Below are positions 17,777-26,681 of a stretch of DNA of 64,000 nucleotides, piece by piece. The stretch covers positions 1 to 64,000 of the forward strand of contig NZ_BAAAUX010000018.1 in assembly GCF_039534165.1 (NCBI RefSeq), in the 5' to 3' direction. Numbering within the stretch: the stretch's first letter is position 1; every line of letters starts with the position of its first letter. Below the pieces are notes generated by a model. It ran no database searches. It was not told the DNA's origin and worked only from the letters and a program-made list of their open reading frames with translations. This DNA comes from Saccharopolyspora_D taberi. Its GTDB lineage: Bacteria > Actinomycetota > Actinomycetes > Mycobacteriales > Pseudonocardiaceae. Made by a program: the position numbers and the translations under genes.

Positions 17777-20700
17777 GTGACCCACCTCTACCCGCTGGAC
17801 ATCGCCGTGCACGCGAGCAACCTCGCCGAACGGCTCCGGACGATGCCGGTCCTGCAGGGCGCGGCGCCGCCGGACGGATCGCTCGACCCGGTGGACACCT
17901 GGCGGATCGGCCGCCTCGCGGACCGCCTCGCCGACAAGTTCCTCCAGGAGGCCGCGCACCGGTCGGCTCCCGCGCGGTACACGAGGCAGGAGCTTGTCGA
18001 CGTCCTTTCCCTTGCGCGGCACCACGAACTCGGGCACGTGGGAGGTGACGAGGAGACGGCCGCGTTCGTCGCGGACATGCACAGCGCATGGCTTCCGACC
18101 TACCGCGCGGCGCTGGACCGCTTCGAACCCGCGTCCGCCGATGGCGCGAGCTGGCGGGAGTTCGACGTCTACTGCGGACGGCTCGCCAAGGTGTGCGAAC
18201 CGTTCCTGGTGGAGCTGGGCCGCAGGCTCGAAGAGGTCCGCGAGCCGATCGTCAGCCCGCGGGTGGTCGACGATCTGCAACGGCACCTGCACCGCAGGTT
18301 CGGGCTGGCGCTGGCGTGGGCGACCGAGGCGGACGCGAAGGTGCACTGCGCGCGGGAGGGGATCGACCAGGCAACCGCGTCCCGCGAGGAATACCTGGAA
18401 TACCTGGATTCCACGTTCGCCGACGGCATGTCCTACCACCGGTTCTACCTGAAGTTCCCGGTGCTGGGCCGCTGGCTCGCGCACGTCACGGCGTTGCTCG
18501 TCGACTTCGGGCAGCTGTTCCTCCGCCGCCTCGCCGCCGACGCCGCCGAAGTGGGGCAGCGGTTCTTCGGCCAGACGATCGAGGAGTTCCGCTCGGTTGA
18601 GCCAGGTCTGTCCGACTTCCACGCCGGTGCCCGCAGCGTCGTGCGGGTGGAGGCCGCGCTCGCCGACGGCAGCACGGGAACCTTCTACTACAAGCCGCGC
18701 TGCATCCGCTCGGCCGATGCGTTGCAGCACCTGCTCGGCCGCCTGGCCCGCGAGCAGGTGGTCGGGTTCGCCACGAGGTCCGTGCTGCCCCGGGACGGCT
18801 ACGGTTACGAAGCCGCGATTCCCAGCGGGCGCAACGAAGTCGGCACGATCGAGCAAGCCGAGGCGATCTACCGCGAACTCGGCGGGTACCTGGCGATCTT
18901 CTACGTGCTCGGCGGCGGCGACCTGCACTTCGAAAACATCCTGGTCGCCGACGGCCACGCGTTCATCTGCGATTTGGAGACCGTGCTCGGAGTCGCCCCG
19001 CAGGGGCGCACCCGCTCCGAGGGCACGCTGATCGACTCGGTGTTCCGGACCGGGTTGCTCGAATGGCCGCGCGCTGACGGAGCGGACGAGCAGATGCGGA
19101 TCAGCGGCTATTCCGGCGGCGAGAAGTACGAGATGCCGGTTCCGGTACCGCGGGTGCGCGCCGGCGCGAGCTTCGAAGCATCCGTGGTGCACGAGTCCGG
19201 AATCCGGGTGGAGCCCGGCGGCGGGAACCGGGTCTTCCACAATGGACGGCTCGTGCAGCCCCAGGAGCACGCCGAGGCGATCATGGCGGGCTTCGGCCGG
19301 GTCTACGAGTGGTTCCAGCGGCAGCAGGACGACGCGGTCGAGTACCTGTCGGCGATCTTCGAGGGCGCATCTGCGCGGTTCATCAACTGGGGAACCCAGA
19401 TCTACACCCAGCTGCTGGCCTCCGCGCAGCACCCGAGGTGCCTGATGGACCCGATGGAGGTCGACCTGCTGACCAACACCGTGCGGACGTTCCCGCGCAC
19501 GTGGGACAACGAAGGTGTGCTCGCGGAGCAGGAGGTCGAGGCGATGTGGCGGCTCGACGTCCCCATCTTCACCGCGGACGCGCACGGAACCCTGCTCATC
19601 AGCGACCACCGCGACCAGACCCGTGCGTTCCTGGCGAGCTCGCCGATCGACCACGCGGCGGAGCGCATCAAACGGCTCTCCGAGCAGAACAGGGCGCAGC
19701 AGAGCCAGTACGTGGCCGCGAGCCTTTCGGCGGGGGAGATCAGCAGCCCGGCGTTCGTGTCAACCTCGGTGAGCTATGCGGACAAGATCGGCTCCCGGCT
19801 GTGCGAACTGCTGCGCGAGCCGACCGCCGCCAGCCCGTGGACCTCCTTCCAGCTCGGGGCGAACGGGCTGGAGGAGGCCGACGTCGAAACGGACCTGTTC
19901 CTGGGATCGGCCGGAATCGGCCTGTTCCTGGCCTATCTCGACCACATCGAGCCCCGGCGGGAGTTCCGGCGGGCCGCGCAGCGCGCCCTCGACCACGCGT
20001 TGACCGGGCGTGGCGCGGACCGGATCGGCGCCTACGCCGGGCGCGGGGGCCTGATCTACCTGCTGACGCACCTGCACCACCTGTGGCGAGAGCACGACCT
20101 GCTCGCCGAGGCCGTGCGGCTGACCGATGCCCTGGCGCCCGAGATCGAGCGGGACCGCCACTTCGACGTCTTCCACGGCGTCGCGGGCATCATCCCGGTC
20201 ATGCTGGGCCTGCCCGGCGATCGCGGTCTGGACCTCGCCCACCGGTGCGCCGAACATCTGTTGCGGCACGGGGAAGAACGCGACGGCACGCTCAGCTGGC
20301 CATCGTCCACTCCGGAGGAAGTCGATAGCAACCTGACCGGTTTTTCCCACGGTGCGGCGGGAATCGGCTGGGCGCTGATCTCCCTCGGTGCGCGGACCGG
20401 CCGCCCCGACTACGTCGAAGCCGGGCGCAAGGCGTTCGCCTACGAAGCGCTGCACTTCGACACCGATGAGCAGGACTGGTACGACCTGCGCCGCAGCCCC
20501 GGCGGATTCGTCCGCAGGCAGCGCCACTTCGCCAACGCCTGGTGCAACGGCGCGGCGGGCATCGGCCTGAGCCGGATAGCGAGCTGGGCGGCGCTGGGCA
20601 GGACCGACGAACTCCTGATGCGCGAGGCCAGGCAGGCACTGTCGGCGACGGTGCGCAACTTCCCGCAGCTGCGCAACCACACGCTGTGCCACGGCATGTC

Positions 20701-20953
20701 GGGCAACGCCGAACTGCTGCTCAGGTTCGCGCTGCTGAACAGCGAACCGGCCTTCCAGCTCGAAGCCAACGTGCAGGTCCAGGACCTGTGGCGCAGCTTG
20801 GACGACGCCGAACTGGGCAACGGGGAGGCCAGCGCGAGCTTCTTCCCCGGCCTGATGCTGGGCATCTCCGGGTTCGGGATGCACCTGCTGCGCCTGGCCC
20901 ATCCGGACCGGGTGCCGTCCGTCCTGCTGCTGGATTCCCCGCCGTCCCGATGA
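17777..20953 (+). CDS. lanM: Class II lanthipeptide synthetase LanM (CinM-like)
   Basis: The product is 1058 aa, normal for LanM, which dehydrates Ser/Thr and then forms the thioether rings. The N-terminal dehydratase domain (DUF4135, roughly residues 150-560) contains the kinase-like active-site stretch LGGGDLHFENILVADGHAFICDLETVLG near residue 380. The C-terminal LanC-like cyclase domain has zinc ligands Cys in AWCNGAAGIGLSRIA (about residue 923) and Cys-His in TLCHGMSGNAELLL (about 970-971). GTG 17777 follows AGGAG at 9 nt. Frames further upstream are unrelated to the family. It is placed directly after the precursor gene, as in the cinnamycin cluster. Confidence 0.95.
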   Translation: MTHLYPLDIAVHASNLAERLRTMPVLQGAAPPDGSLDPVDTWRIGRLADRLADKFLQEAAHRSAPARYTRQELVDVLSLARHHELGHVGGDEETAAFVADMHSAWLPTYRAALDRFEPASADGASWREFDVYCGRLAKVCEPFLVELGRRLEEVREPIVSPRVVDDLQRHLHRRFGLALAWATEADAKVHCAREGIDQATASREEYLEYLDSTFADGMSYHRFYLKFPVLGRWLAHVTALLVDFGQLFLRRLAADAAEVGQRFFGQTIEEFRSVEPGLSDFHAGARSVVRVEAALADGSTGTFYYKPRCIRSADALQHLLGRLAREQVVGFATRSVLPRDGYGYEAAIPSGRNEVGTIEQAEAIYRELGGYLAIFYVLGGGDLHFENILVADGHAFICDLETVLGVAPQGRTRSEGTLIDSVFRTGLLEWPRADGADEQMRISGYSGGEKYEMPVPVPRVRAGASFEASVVHESGIRVEPGGGNRVFHNGRLVQPQEHAEAIMAGFGRVYEWFQRQQDDAVEYLSAIFEGASARFINWGTQIYTQLLASAQHPRCLMDPMEVDLLTNTVRTFPRTWDNEGVLAEQEVEAMWRLDVPIFTADAHGTLLISDHRDQTRAFLASSPIDHAAERIKRLSEQNRAQQSQYVAASLSAGEISSPAFVSTSVSYADKIGSRLCELLREPTAASPWTSFQLGANGLEEADVETDLFLGSAGIGLFLAYLDHIEPRREFRRAAQRALDHALTGRGADRIGAYAGRGGLIYLLTHLHHLWREHDLLAEAVRLTDALAPEIERDRHFDVFHGVAGIIPVMLGLPGDRGLDLAHRCAEHLLRHGEERDGTLSWPSSTPEEVDSNLTGFSHGAAGIGWALISLGARTGRPDYVEAGRKAFAYEALHFDTDEQDWYDLRRSPGGFVRRQRHFANAWCNGAAGIGLSRIASWAALGRTDELLMREARQALSATVRNFPQLRNHTLCHGMSGNAELLLRFALLNSEPAFQLEANVQVQDLWRSLDDAELGNGEASASFFPGLMLGISGFGMHLLRLAHPDRVPSVLLLDSPPSR

Positions 20954-21001
20954 CACCGCGGTCCTCATGATCCCCGTCCCGATGAGGAGTGGAGAACGAA
21001 C

Positions 21002-21904
21002 ATGTCCGTCGAATCCTGCAAGGAGTTCCTGCACGCCACCGAGACCCGTGCGGATCTCGCGCAGCAGCTCAAGGCCACGACCGGGATCCGGGAGGTCATC
21101 GCGCTCGCCGGGCGGCACGGCTTCGCCTTCGGCCCGGAGGACCTGCTGAAGGGCTCGGCGTCGTACACGCCGACCCGCGCGCCGAAACCCGAACCGCCCG
21201 CGCCGAGCGAGTCCAGCGGCTTCTACCACCACGAGTTCGAGCTGTCCGAACTCCCGGGCTTCGAGGTCGTCGCCGAGGAGCTGGACCAGCTCAAGGTGCA
21301 GCCGCCGTCGGTCGATCTCGCGCGCTTCGACGAGGACTTCCGGGAAGAGGACCTGCGTTCGACCTCGATGTCGCCGGCCGCACCGGAGTTCCGCGACTGG
21401 TACGAGCAGATGATGCGGACGCACTGGCGCAACCCGGTCCGGCCCGACGCACCGCGCCGCGACTTCCACCTGGTCAACCTCGACGAGCACATCGACCACC
21501 CCGGCTACCCGCGCTACTTCGAGGCCAAGAGCCGGGTGATCGGGGCGCTGGAGGAGCTGTTCGGCAGCGACGTGCGGTTCTCCGGTTCGATGTGGTACCC
21601 GCCGTCGAGCTACCGGCTCTGGCACACCAACGAGACCCAGCCCGGCTGGCGGATGTACGTGGTCGACCTCGACGAGCCGTTCGACGACCCGGCGCACACG
21701 TCGTTCTTCCGGTACATGAACCCCGACACCGAGGAGATCGTCACGCTCCGGGAGCGGCCGAGGATCGTGCGGTTCTTCAAGGTGGAGCAGGAGGCGGACA
21801 AGCTGTTCTGGCACTGCATCGTCAACCCGACGAAGCGGCACCGCTGGAGCTTCGGCTTCGCGGTCCCGGAGAACTGGGCCGAACGCATCGAGCGCGTGCG
21901 CTGA
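21002..21904 (+). CDS. cinX: CinX-like Fe(II)/2-oxoglutarate aspartyl hydroxylase with Nif11-like N-terminus
   Basis: The product is 300 aa. Residues 80-300 fit the Fe(II)/2-oxoglutarate-dependent enzymes. A likely iron ligand is the His in YRLWHTNETQPGWRMYVVDLDEP, and a second His/Arg cluster for metal and 2-oxoglutarate is in LFWHCIVNPTKRHRWSFGF. In cinnamycin biosynthesis CinX hydroxylates Asp15, which is present in this core. Residues 1-51 (SVESCKEFLHATETRADLAQQL through IALAGRHGFAFGPEDLLKG) resemble a Nif11-type leader-binding segment, joined by a Pro-rich linker. Whether characterised CinX proteins share this is unknown to me. It lies 48 bp after lanM, with GAGGAGTGGAGAA before the ATG, and its stop overlaps the ABC-transporter ATG. 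Confidence 0.88.
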   Translation: MSVESCKEFLHATETRADLAQQLKATTGIREVIALAGRHGFAFGPEDLLKGSASYTPTRAPKPEPPAPSESSGFYHHEFELSELPGFEVVAEELDQLKVQPPSVDLARFDEDFREEDLRSTSMSPAAPEFRDWYEQMMRTHWRNPVRPDAPRRDFHLVNLDEHIDHPGYPRYFEAKSRVIGALEELFGSDVRFSGSMWYPPSSYRLWHTNETQPGWRMYVVDLDEPFDDPAHTSFFRYMNPDTEEIVTLRERPRIVRFFKVEQEADKLFWHCIVNPTKRHRWSFGFAVPENWAERIERVR

Positions 21905-22899
21905 TGCGCGTGACGCGGGGGGAGGAGGGGGCCGAGGTCCCGGCGATCCGGGCGACCGGGGTGCGCAAGGAGTTCGGCGCGGTGGAAGCGGTCCGGGGCG
22001 TGGACCTGACCGTCGCGCAGGGCGAGCTGTTCGGCTTCCTCGGCCCCAACGGGGCCGGGAAGACCACCATGATCGCGATGCTGTGCACGCTGGCCCGCCC
22101 CACGGCGGGCCGCATCGCGGTCGCCGGGTACGACGCGGTGCTCGACCCGCACGAGGTGCGCCGCAGGCTCGGCCTGGTCTTCCAGGAGAGCACCCTGGAC
22201 GCGGACCTGACGGCGCGGGAGAACCTGCGGTTCCACGCCGATCTCTACGCGATGCCGCTGGCGTCCCTGCCCGTTCGCATCGCCGAGATGCTGGACCTCG
22301 TCGGGTTGCGGGAGCGCGCCGGTTCGCTGGTCCGCACCTTCTCCGGCGGCATGCGGCGCAGGCTGGAGATCGCCCGGGGTCTGCTGCACCGCCCCCGGGT
22401 GCTCTTCCTGGACGAGCCGACGATCGGCCTCGACCCGGCGACCCGCGCGGAGGTGTGGACCTACCTGCACGGGGTGCGGGAGAACGAGGAGACCACGATG
22501 TTCCTCACCACGCACTACCTCGACGAGGCCGACCGCTGCGACCGCATCGCGATCCTGGACCGCGGCCGCATCGTAGTCGAGGGCCCGCCGGAGGAGCTGA
22601 AAGCGGTGCTCGGAGCAGACCGGGTCACCCTGCGGACGGCTGACGACCAGGTCGCGGCGGCCCGGTTGCGGGAGCGGTTCGGGCTGCCGTCCACGGTCGG
22701 TCCCACCGGGATCCAGGTGCGGGTGGAGGACGGGGCGCGGGCGGTGCCGCGGCTTTGCGCGGGACTCGACACCGCGGTCTACGAGGTGACTGTCACCCGC
22801 CCCAGCCTCGACGACGTCTACCTGCACTACACCGGCCACGGGATCGGCGACGCCGACCCGGACGACGCGGTGCTCACCCCCACCGGAGAACAGCCATGA
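21904..22899 (+). CDS. ABC transporter ATP-binding protein (CinT-like, DrrA family)
   Basis: The product is 331 aa. The nucleotide-binding domain is complete: Walker A GFLGPNGAGKTTMIAML, Q-loop VFQESTLD, signature TFSGGMRRRLEIARGLL, Walker B VLFLDEPTIGLDP and the switch His in TTHYLDEADRCD. The C-terminal roughly 90 residues are the DrrA-type extension. It should power export of the lanthipeptide with the next gene. The ATG shares one base with the cinX stop, and its TGA overlaps the permease ATG (ATGA). By position it matches CinT. It could also contribute to self-protection. Confidence 0.93.
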   Translation: MRVTRGEEGAEVPAIRATGVRKEFGAVEAVRGVDLTVAQGELFGFLGPNGAGKTTMIAMLCTLARPTAGRIAVAGYDAVLDPHEVRRRLGLVFQESTLDADLTARENLRFHADLYAMPLASLPVRIAEMLDLVGLRERAGSLVRTFSGGMRRRLEIARGLLHRPRVLFLDEPTIGLDPATRAEVWTYLHGVRENEETTMFLTTHYLDEADRCDRIAILDRGRIVVEGPPEELKAVLGADRVTLRTADDQVAAARLRERFGLPSTVGPTGIQVRVEDGARAVPRLCAGLDTAVYEVTVTRPSLDDVYLHYTGHGIGDADPDDAVLTPTGEQP

Positions 22900-23744
22900 C
22901 CAGCACCATGTTCGATGTGGACAGTCGCGGGTGGACTTCCGAAGTGCGCGCGGGAACCATGGTCTGGCGCCGGGAACTGGTCCACTTCCTGCGCACTCCG
23001 GCCACCGCGGTGGTCGCCTTGCTCCAGCCGATGCTGTTCCTCTACATCCTCGGGGTCGGCCTGTCCCGGCTGTTCGCCTCGGGCGGCCAGGCCTCGGCCG
23101 ACTCCTACCTGGCGTTCCTGTTCCCGGGAGTGCTCGTCATGGCCGCCCAGGCACCCGCGCTCGCGGTCGGGGCGTCGATCGTGTGGGACCGGCAGACCGG
23201 TTTCCTCCGCGAGATGCTGGTCGCGCCGGTCCGGCGCAGCACGCTGCTGGTGGGCAAGTGCCTGGGCGGGGCGACGGTCGCGACCTGCCAGGGCGCTGTC
23301 GTGCTGGTCAGCGCCGGACTCGTCGGCATCCCGTACCGCGTCGACCTGTTCGCCGTCCTGCTGGCCGAGCTCTCGCTGGCGGCGCTGTCCATGACGGTGT
23401 TCGCCGCCGTGGTCGCGGTGTCGATCCGCCGGTTGAAGACGTACAACACGATGCTGTCGGTGATGGTGACCCCGATGCTGTTCCTGTCCGGGATGATGTT
23501 CCCGATCAGCGCGATGCCCCGGTGGATGGAGGTCCTCGCGCTCGCCAACCCGCTGACCTACGCAGTGGACGCGATGCGCGGTACGGTCGAGTGGTTCACC
23601 GCCGAAGCCCCGGGGACGGCGTTGGCGAGCCCGGTCGCGTGGTTCGGCTGGGCGGTGCCCGCGCCGCTGGAGATCGCGCTCGTCGCGGCGTTCTCGGTGG
23701 CCCTGCTGGCCGCTGCCGCCCGGCGGTTCTCCCGGCCGGACTGA
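22896..23744 (+). CDS. ABC-2 type permease (CinH-like)
   Basis: The product is 282 aa with six predicted membrane segments, typical of ABC-2/DrrB permeases. Landmarks are VWRRELVHFLRTPATAVVALLQPMLFL at the N-terminus, PGVLVMAAQAPALAVGASIVWDRQTGFLREMLVAPV in the middle and FLSGMMFPISAMPRWMEVLALANPLTYAVDAMR near the end. With the upstream ATPase it forms the exporter of the cluster. It ends 2 bp before the stop of the convergent NB-ARC gene, marking the right edge of the lanthipeptide operon. No LanP protease, LanRK pair or phosphatidylethanolamine methyltransferase follows. Confidence 0.92.
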   Translation: MTSTMFDVDSRGWTSEVRAGTMVWRRELVHFLRTPATAVVALLQPMLFLYILGVGLSRLFASGGQASADSYLAFLFPGVLVMAAQAPALAVGASIVWDRQTGFLREMLVAPVRRSTLLVGKCLGGATVATCQGAVVLVSAGLVGIPYRVDLFAVLLAELSLAALSMTVFAAVVAVSIRRLKTYNTMLSVMVTPMLFLSGMMFPISAMPRWMEVLALANPLTYAVDAMRGTVEWFTAEAPGTALASPVAWFGWAVPAPLEIALVAAFSVALLAAAARRFSRPD

Positions 23745-23746
23745 GG

Positions 23747-26059
23747 TCAGCGCCGGGCGCGGAGCCTGGTGGCGCGCGGGTCGGGGAACGCGGCGAACAA
23801 CCCGGCGGCCTCTTCCCGGCAGCTGTCGGCGTCGTCCGCGGCGCCGGTGGCGTGCAGCGCGGCGCCGAGGTGGTCCAGCGCGAGGGCGAGCTGCCAGCGG
23901 TCGCCGAGCTCGCGGAACGCCGTGACCGCCAGGCGGTGGAAGCCGATCGCCTCGGCCGGTTGCCCCGCCTGCTGGTACGCCTCGCCGGTCGCGTCGAACG
24001 TCATGGCCTCCCGCGCTCGGTCGCCCAGCCGGCGTTGCAGCATCGCCGCTCGCTGCAAGGAATCGAGCGCGTTGTGCGGCTCGCCCAGCGCGAGCTGGAC
24101 CCGGCCGCGTTCGAGGAGCCAGAACGCCTCGCGCGCCCGGTTCTGGATCTCCTCGGCGATCACCACCGCCTCCTCGATCGCGGTGCTCGCCGCATCGAGC
24201 TCGCCCAGCCCGCGATGGGCGTGGCTGAGCCCGCGCAGCGCGTCGCCGACGCGATCCCGCGCGCCCAGCCGCCGGAAGACCGCGAGCGCCTGCCGGAGCC
24301 GCTCGGCGGCCTCGGCGAACCGCTCCAGTTCGAGATCGACGTTGGCGGCGTTGTTCCACGCGGTCGCCGTCCAGTACTCGTCGTCGAGTTCGGCGGCGAT
24401 CTCCGCGGCGCGCTCGAACCACTCGCGGGCCTCCGGAAGCGCGCGGGTGCGCAGGTGCGTCAGGCCGATGGCGTTGGTCGGGCCGATTTCGCCCGCGGTG
24501 TCCCCGAGTTCGGCCCGGATGGCCAGCGCGGCCTGCTGGAACCTGATCGCCTCGGCCGGGTTCGACGACTGGGTGTGCGCTTTGCCCAGGCTCTCCAGGA
24601 CGTCGGCCTCGCCTGCCCGATCGCCCAGTCCGCGCACCGCACCGAGCGCGAGCGTGGCGGTGGCGAACCAGTCGTCGAAGTGGTTGCGGTTGGCGTAGAT
24701 CCCTCGCAGCACCGCCGGAATCCGCGCGGCGAGATCGCGCATCCCGGTCTCCTCCGCGACCCGGGTCGCGGCCACCAGGTTCGGCCGTTCCTGCTCGTAC
24801 CAGTCGTTCGCCTGCTGGTAGCCGGCGAACATCGGGCTTTCCGAACCGTTGAGCACCTGCACGGCTTCCTCTGCCGTGCGCAGGTACCAGAGCAGCACCC
24901 GCCGCACCGCCGCGTCGGTCGTCTCGGCGGTTTCCTCGGCCCTGGCCTGGTTGGTGGCGTACGCGCGGAGCAGGTCGTGGAACTCGTAGCGGTTCGGCTG
25001 GGGCTGTTCGAGCAGGTGCGCACCGACGAGGTCGTCCAGCAGCCGACGGGTCCGCGCCGCGGGCAGGTCGGCCAGCGCCGCGGCGGCGGTCGAGCTGAAC
25101 GCGGCGCCCGGATGCAGGCCCAGCAACCGGAAAAGCCGACCGGCTTCGGCGGGCAGCGCCCGGTAGGACCAGGCGAACACCGTGCGCACCGCGTCGGACT
25201 CGTCGTCGTCGCCCGCGGTCAGCGCCTCCCACAGCGCCGACTCGTCCCGCAGTTCCGCGATCAGGTCGTGCAGCGGCATGTGCGGACGGCTGATCGCGCG
25301 CTCGGCGGCGATCCGCAGCGCCAGCGGCAGGCGGGCGCACAGCCGGGCCAGCTCGGTGAGTTCGGAGACCTCGTCGGGAAGGCGGTAGCCCTCGGTCGCT
25401 CCGCGCAGCAGCTCCACCGCCTCGCTGTCGTGGAGCACCCCGAGCGTGACGCGGTAGGCCCCGTCCCGCGCGACCAGACCGGACAGCCTGCTGCGGCTGG
25501 TGACCAGCACCAGGCACCCCGCGACACCGGGCAGCAGCGGCCGGACCTGGCCGGCGGTCGCGGCGTTGTCCAGCACGACCAGCACGCGGCGGCCCGCCAG
25601 CCGCGAGCGGTAGAGCGCGGCCCGCGACTCCAGGTCGGCCGGAACGGCATCGGCCGGGACGCCCATCGCGAGCAGGAAACGTTCCAGGGCCTGGTCCGCG
25701 GTGATCGGGGCGCCCGGGTCGTAGCCGTGCAGGTTCACGTAGAGCTGCCCGTCGGGGAAGCGGTCGGCGACCTGGTGCGCCCAGTGCACCGCCAGCGAGG
25801 TCTTGCCGACACCGGCCGTGCCCACCACCACGCAGGTGGCGATCGCGTTCCGGCCCCGGCCGCGGTCGGCCAGGATCAGGTCGAGCCGCTCCAGTTCCTG
25901 CGCCCGGTTGACGAAACCCCGGACGTCGCCAGGGAGCTGTCGCGGCGGCGGTCCGGCGACCGGTTCCCGGCCGTGGAAGTGCACGCCACCGCTGACCTCG
26001 CGAGCCTGGACGAAATCCCTGGCCGAACCGGAAAGATCGTTGCGCGAATCCTCGCTCAT
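23747..26059 (-). CDS. NB-ARC / TPR STAND protein (AfsR-like without DNA-binding domain)
   Basis: The product is 770 aa. A 30-residue N-terminal tag (DLSGSARDFVQAREVSGGVHFHG), often seen before NB-ARC domains in actinobacteria, is followed by FVNRAQELERLD and the NB-ARC ATPase with P-loop GTAGVGKTSLA at residues 80-90, sensor-like VLVTSRSRLSGL and GLPLALRI-type LARLCARLPLALRIAAERA. About ten TPR units fill residues 400-740 (repeating A..WF.A....A..LGD...E). It should act as a nucleotide-driven switch. The architecture equals the ATPase plus TPR half of AfsR but lacks the SARP domain; a free SARP lies on the other side of the lanthipeptide genes. The partner is unknown. It starts downstream of the DUF6879 gene on the same strand. 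Confidence 0.88.
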   Translation of the reverse strand: MSEDSRNDLSGSARDFVQAREVSGGVHFHGREPVAGPPPRQLPGDVRGFVNRAQELERLDLILADRGRGRNAIATCVVVGTAGVGKTSLAVHWAHQVADRFPDGQLYVNLHGYDPGAPITADQALERFLLAMGVPADAVPADLESRAALYRSRLAGRRVLVVLDNAATAGQVRPLLPGVAGCLVLVTSRSRLSGLVARDGAYRVTLGVLHDSEAVELLRGATEGYRLPDEVSELTELARLCARLPLALRIAAERAISRPHMPLHDLIAELRDESALWEALTAGDDDESDAVRTVFAWSYRALPAEAGRLFRLLGLHPGAAFSSTAAAALADLPAARTRRLLDDLVGAHLLEQPQPNRYEFHDLLRAYATNQARAEETAETTDAAVRRVLLWYLRTAEEAVQVLNGSESPMFAGYQQANDWYEQERPNLVAATRVAEETGMRDLAARIPAVLRGIYANRNHFDDWFATATLALGAVRGLGDRAGEADVLESLGKAHTQSSNPAEAIRFQQAALAIRAELGDTAGEIGPTNAIGLTHLRTRALPEAREWFERAAEIAAELDDEYWTATAWNNAANVDLELERFAEAAERLRQALAVFRRLGARDRVGDALRGLSHAHRGLGELDAASTAIEEAVVIAEEIQNRAREAFWLLERGRVQLALGEPHNALDSLQRAAMLQRRLGDRAREAMTFDATGEAYQQAGQPAEAIGFHRLAVTAFRELGDRWQLALALDHLGAALHATGAADDADSCREEAAGLFAAFPDPRATRLRARR

Positions 26060-26069
26060 GGTGCTCGCC

Positions 26070-26681
26070 TCAGGCCGCGTTCGGCGGTCGCAGCCCGGCG
26101 ATCTCGCGGCGGAAGTACGCCTCCAGCGGCTCGCCCTGCTCGAAGAGGTTTCGCGCGAAATCGGCCCACTGGCCGACTATGGCGGTGTCCAGGGAGCGGA
26201 TCGCTCCGGTGACGCCACCGTCGTCGCCGTAAAGCACCTCGTACACGCACTCGCTGCCAATGACGAAGATCTCGGGCAGCGGACCGTCGTTCTCGAACGG
26301 CTCGACGGTCTCGGGGCCGACGACGTTGATCTTCCCGCCGGACTGGGAGCGCACCAGCAGGGAGTTCAGCTCCCAGATCAGGTAGGGGCTGACGGGCTTC
26401 TCCACCACCCGGACCCGCCGGACCTCGAAACCGTTGCGCGCGATGCGCTCGTGGTAACTGCGCAGGCCAGGACGTCGTTGCTCGATCAGTTCCAGCGCCC
26501 GTTCCCAGTCACCCCGGTGGAACGCCTGCCAGCTTTCATCGTTGGGTTCGATGAAAGTCTGGCGGCGTTCGAGCTTCCAGCAGCCTTCCGCGCCGGTGCG
26601 CCAGAAGCGCAGGCCGAAGTCTTCGAGGTACTCGTCCACGGCCAGCCGATCGCCAGTGATCGCGGTGGTGAGCTCACTCAT
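26070..26681 (-). CDS. DUF6879 family protein
   Basis: The product is 203 aa and matches the actinobacterial DUF6879 family: SELTTAITGDRLAVDEYLEDFGLRFWRTGAEGCWKLERRQTF, a central YHERIARNGFEVRRVRVVEKPVSPYLIWELN and the GSECVYEVLYGDDGG region. The function is not known. The ATG at 26681 overlaps the TGA of the upstream small gene by 8 nt, so the two are coupled; an in-frame start at 26693 is less likely. Many DUF6879 proteins are paired with a small XRE-type regulator, but the partner here is different. Confidence 0.75.
   Translation of the reverse strand: MSELTTAITGDRLAVDEYLEDFGLRFWRTGAEGCWKLERRQTFIEPNDESWQAFHRGDWERALELIEQRRPGLRSYHERIARNGFEVRRVRVVEKPVSPYLIWELNSLLVRSQSGGKINVVGPETVEPFENDGPLPEIFVIGSECVYEVLYGDDGGVTGAIRSLDTAIVGQWADFARNLFEQGEPLEAYFRREIAGLRPPNAA

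Noticed and set aside
16137..23744. Class I or class III lanthipeptide system
   Set aside because: A single LanM with fused dehydratase and zinc cyclase domains is present, without LanB/LanC or a kinase-lyase protein.
23747..26059. NB-ARC protein as a full AfsR regulator
   Set aside because: It has no winged-helix or SARP domain; it begins with a short tag and then the ATPase.
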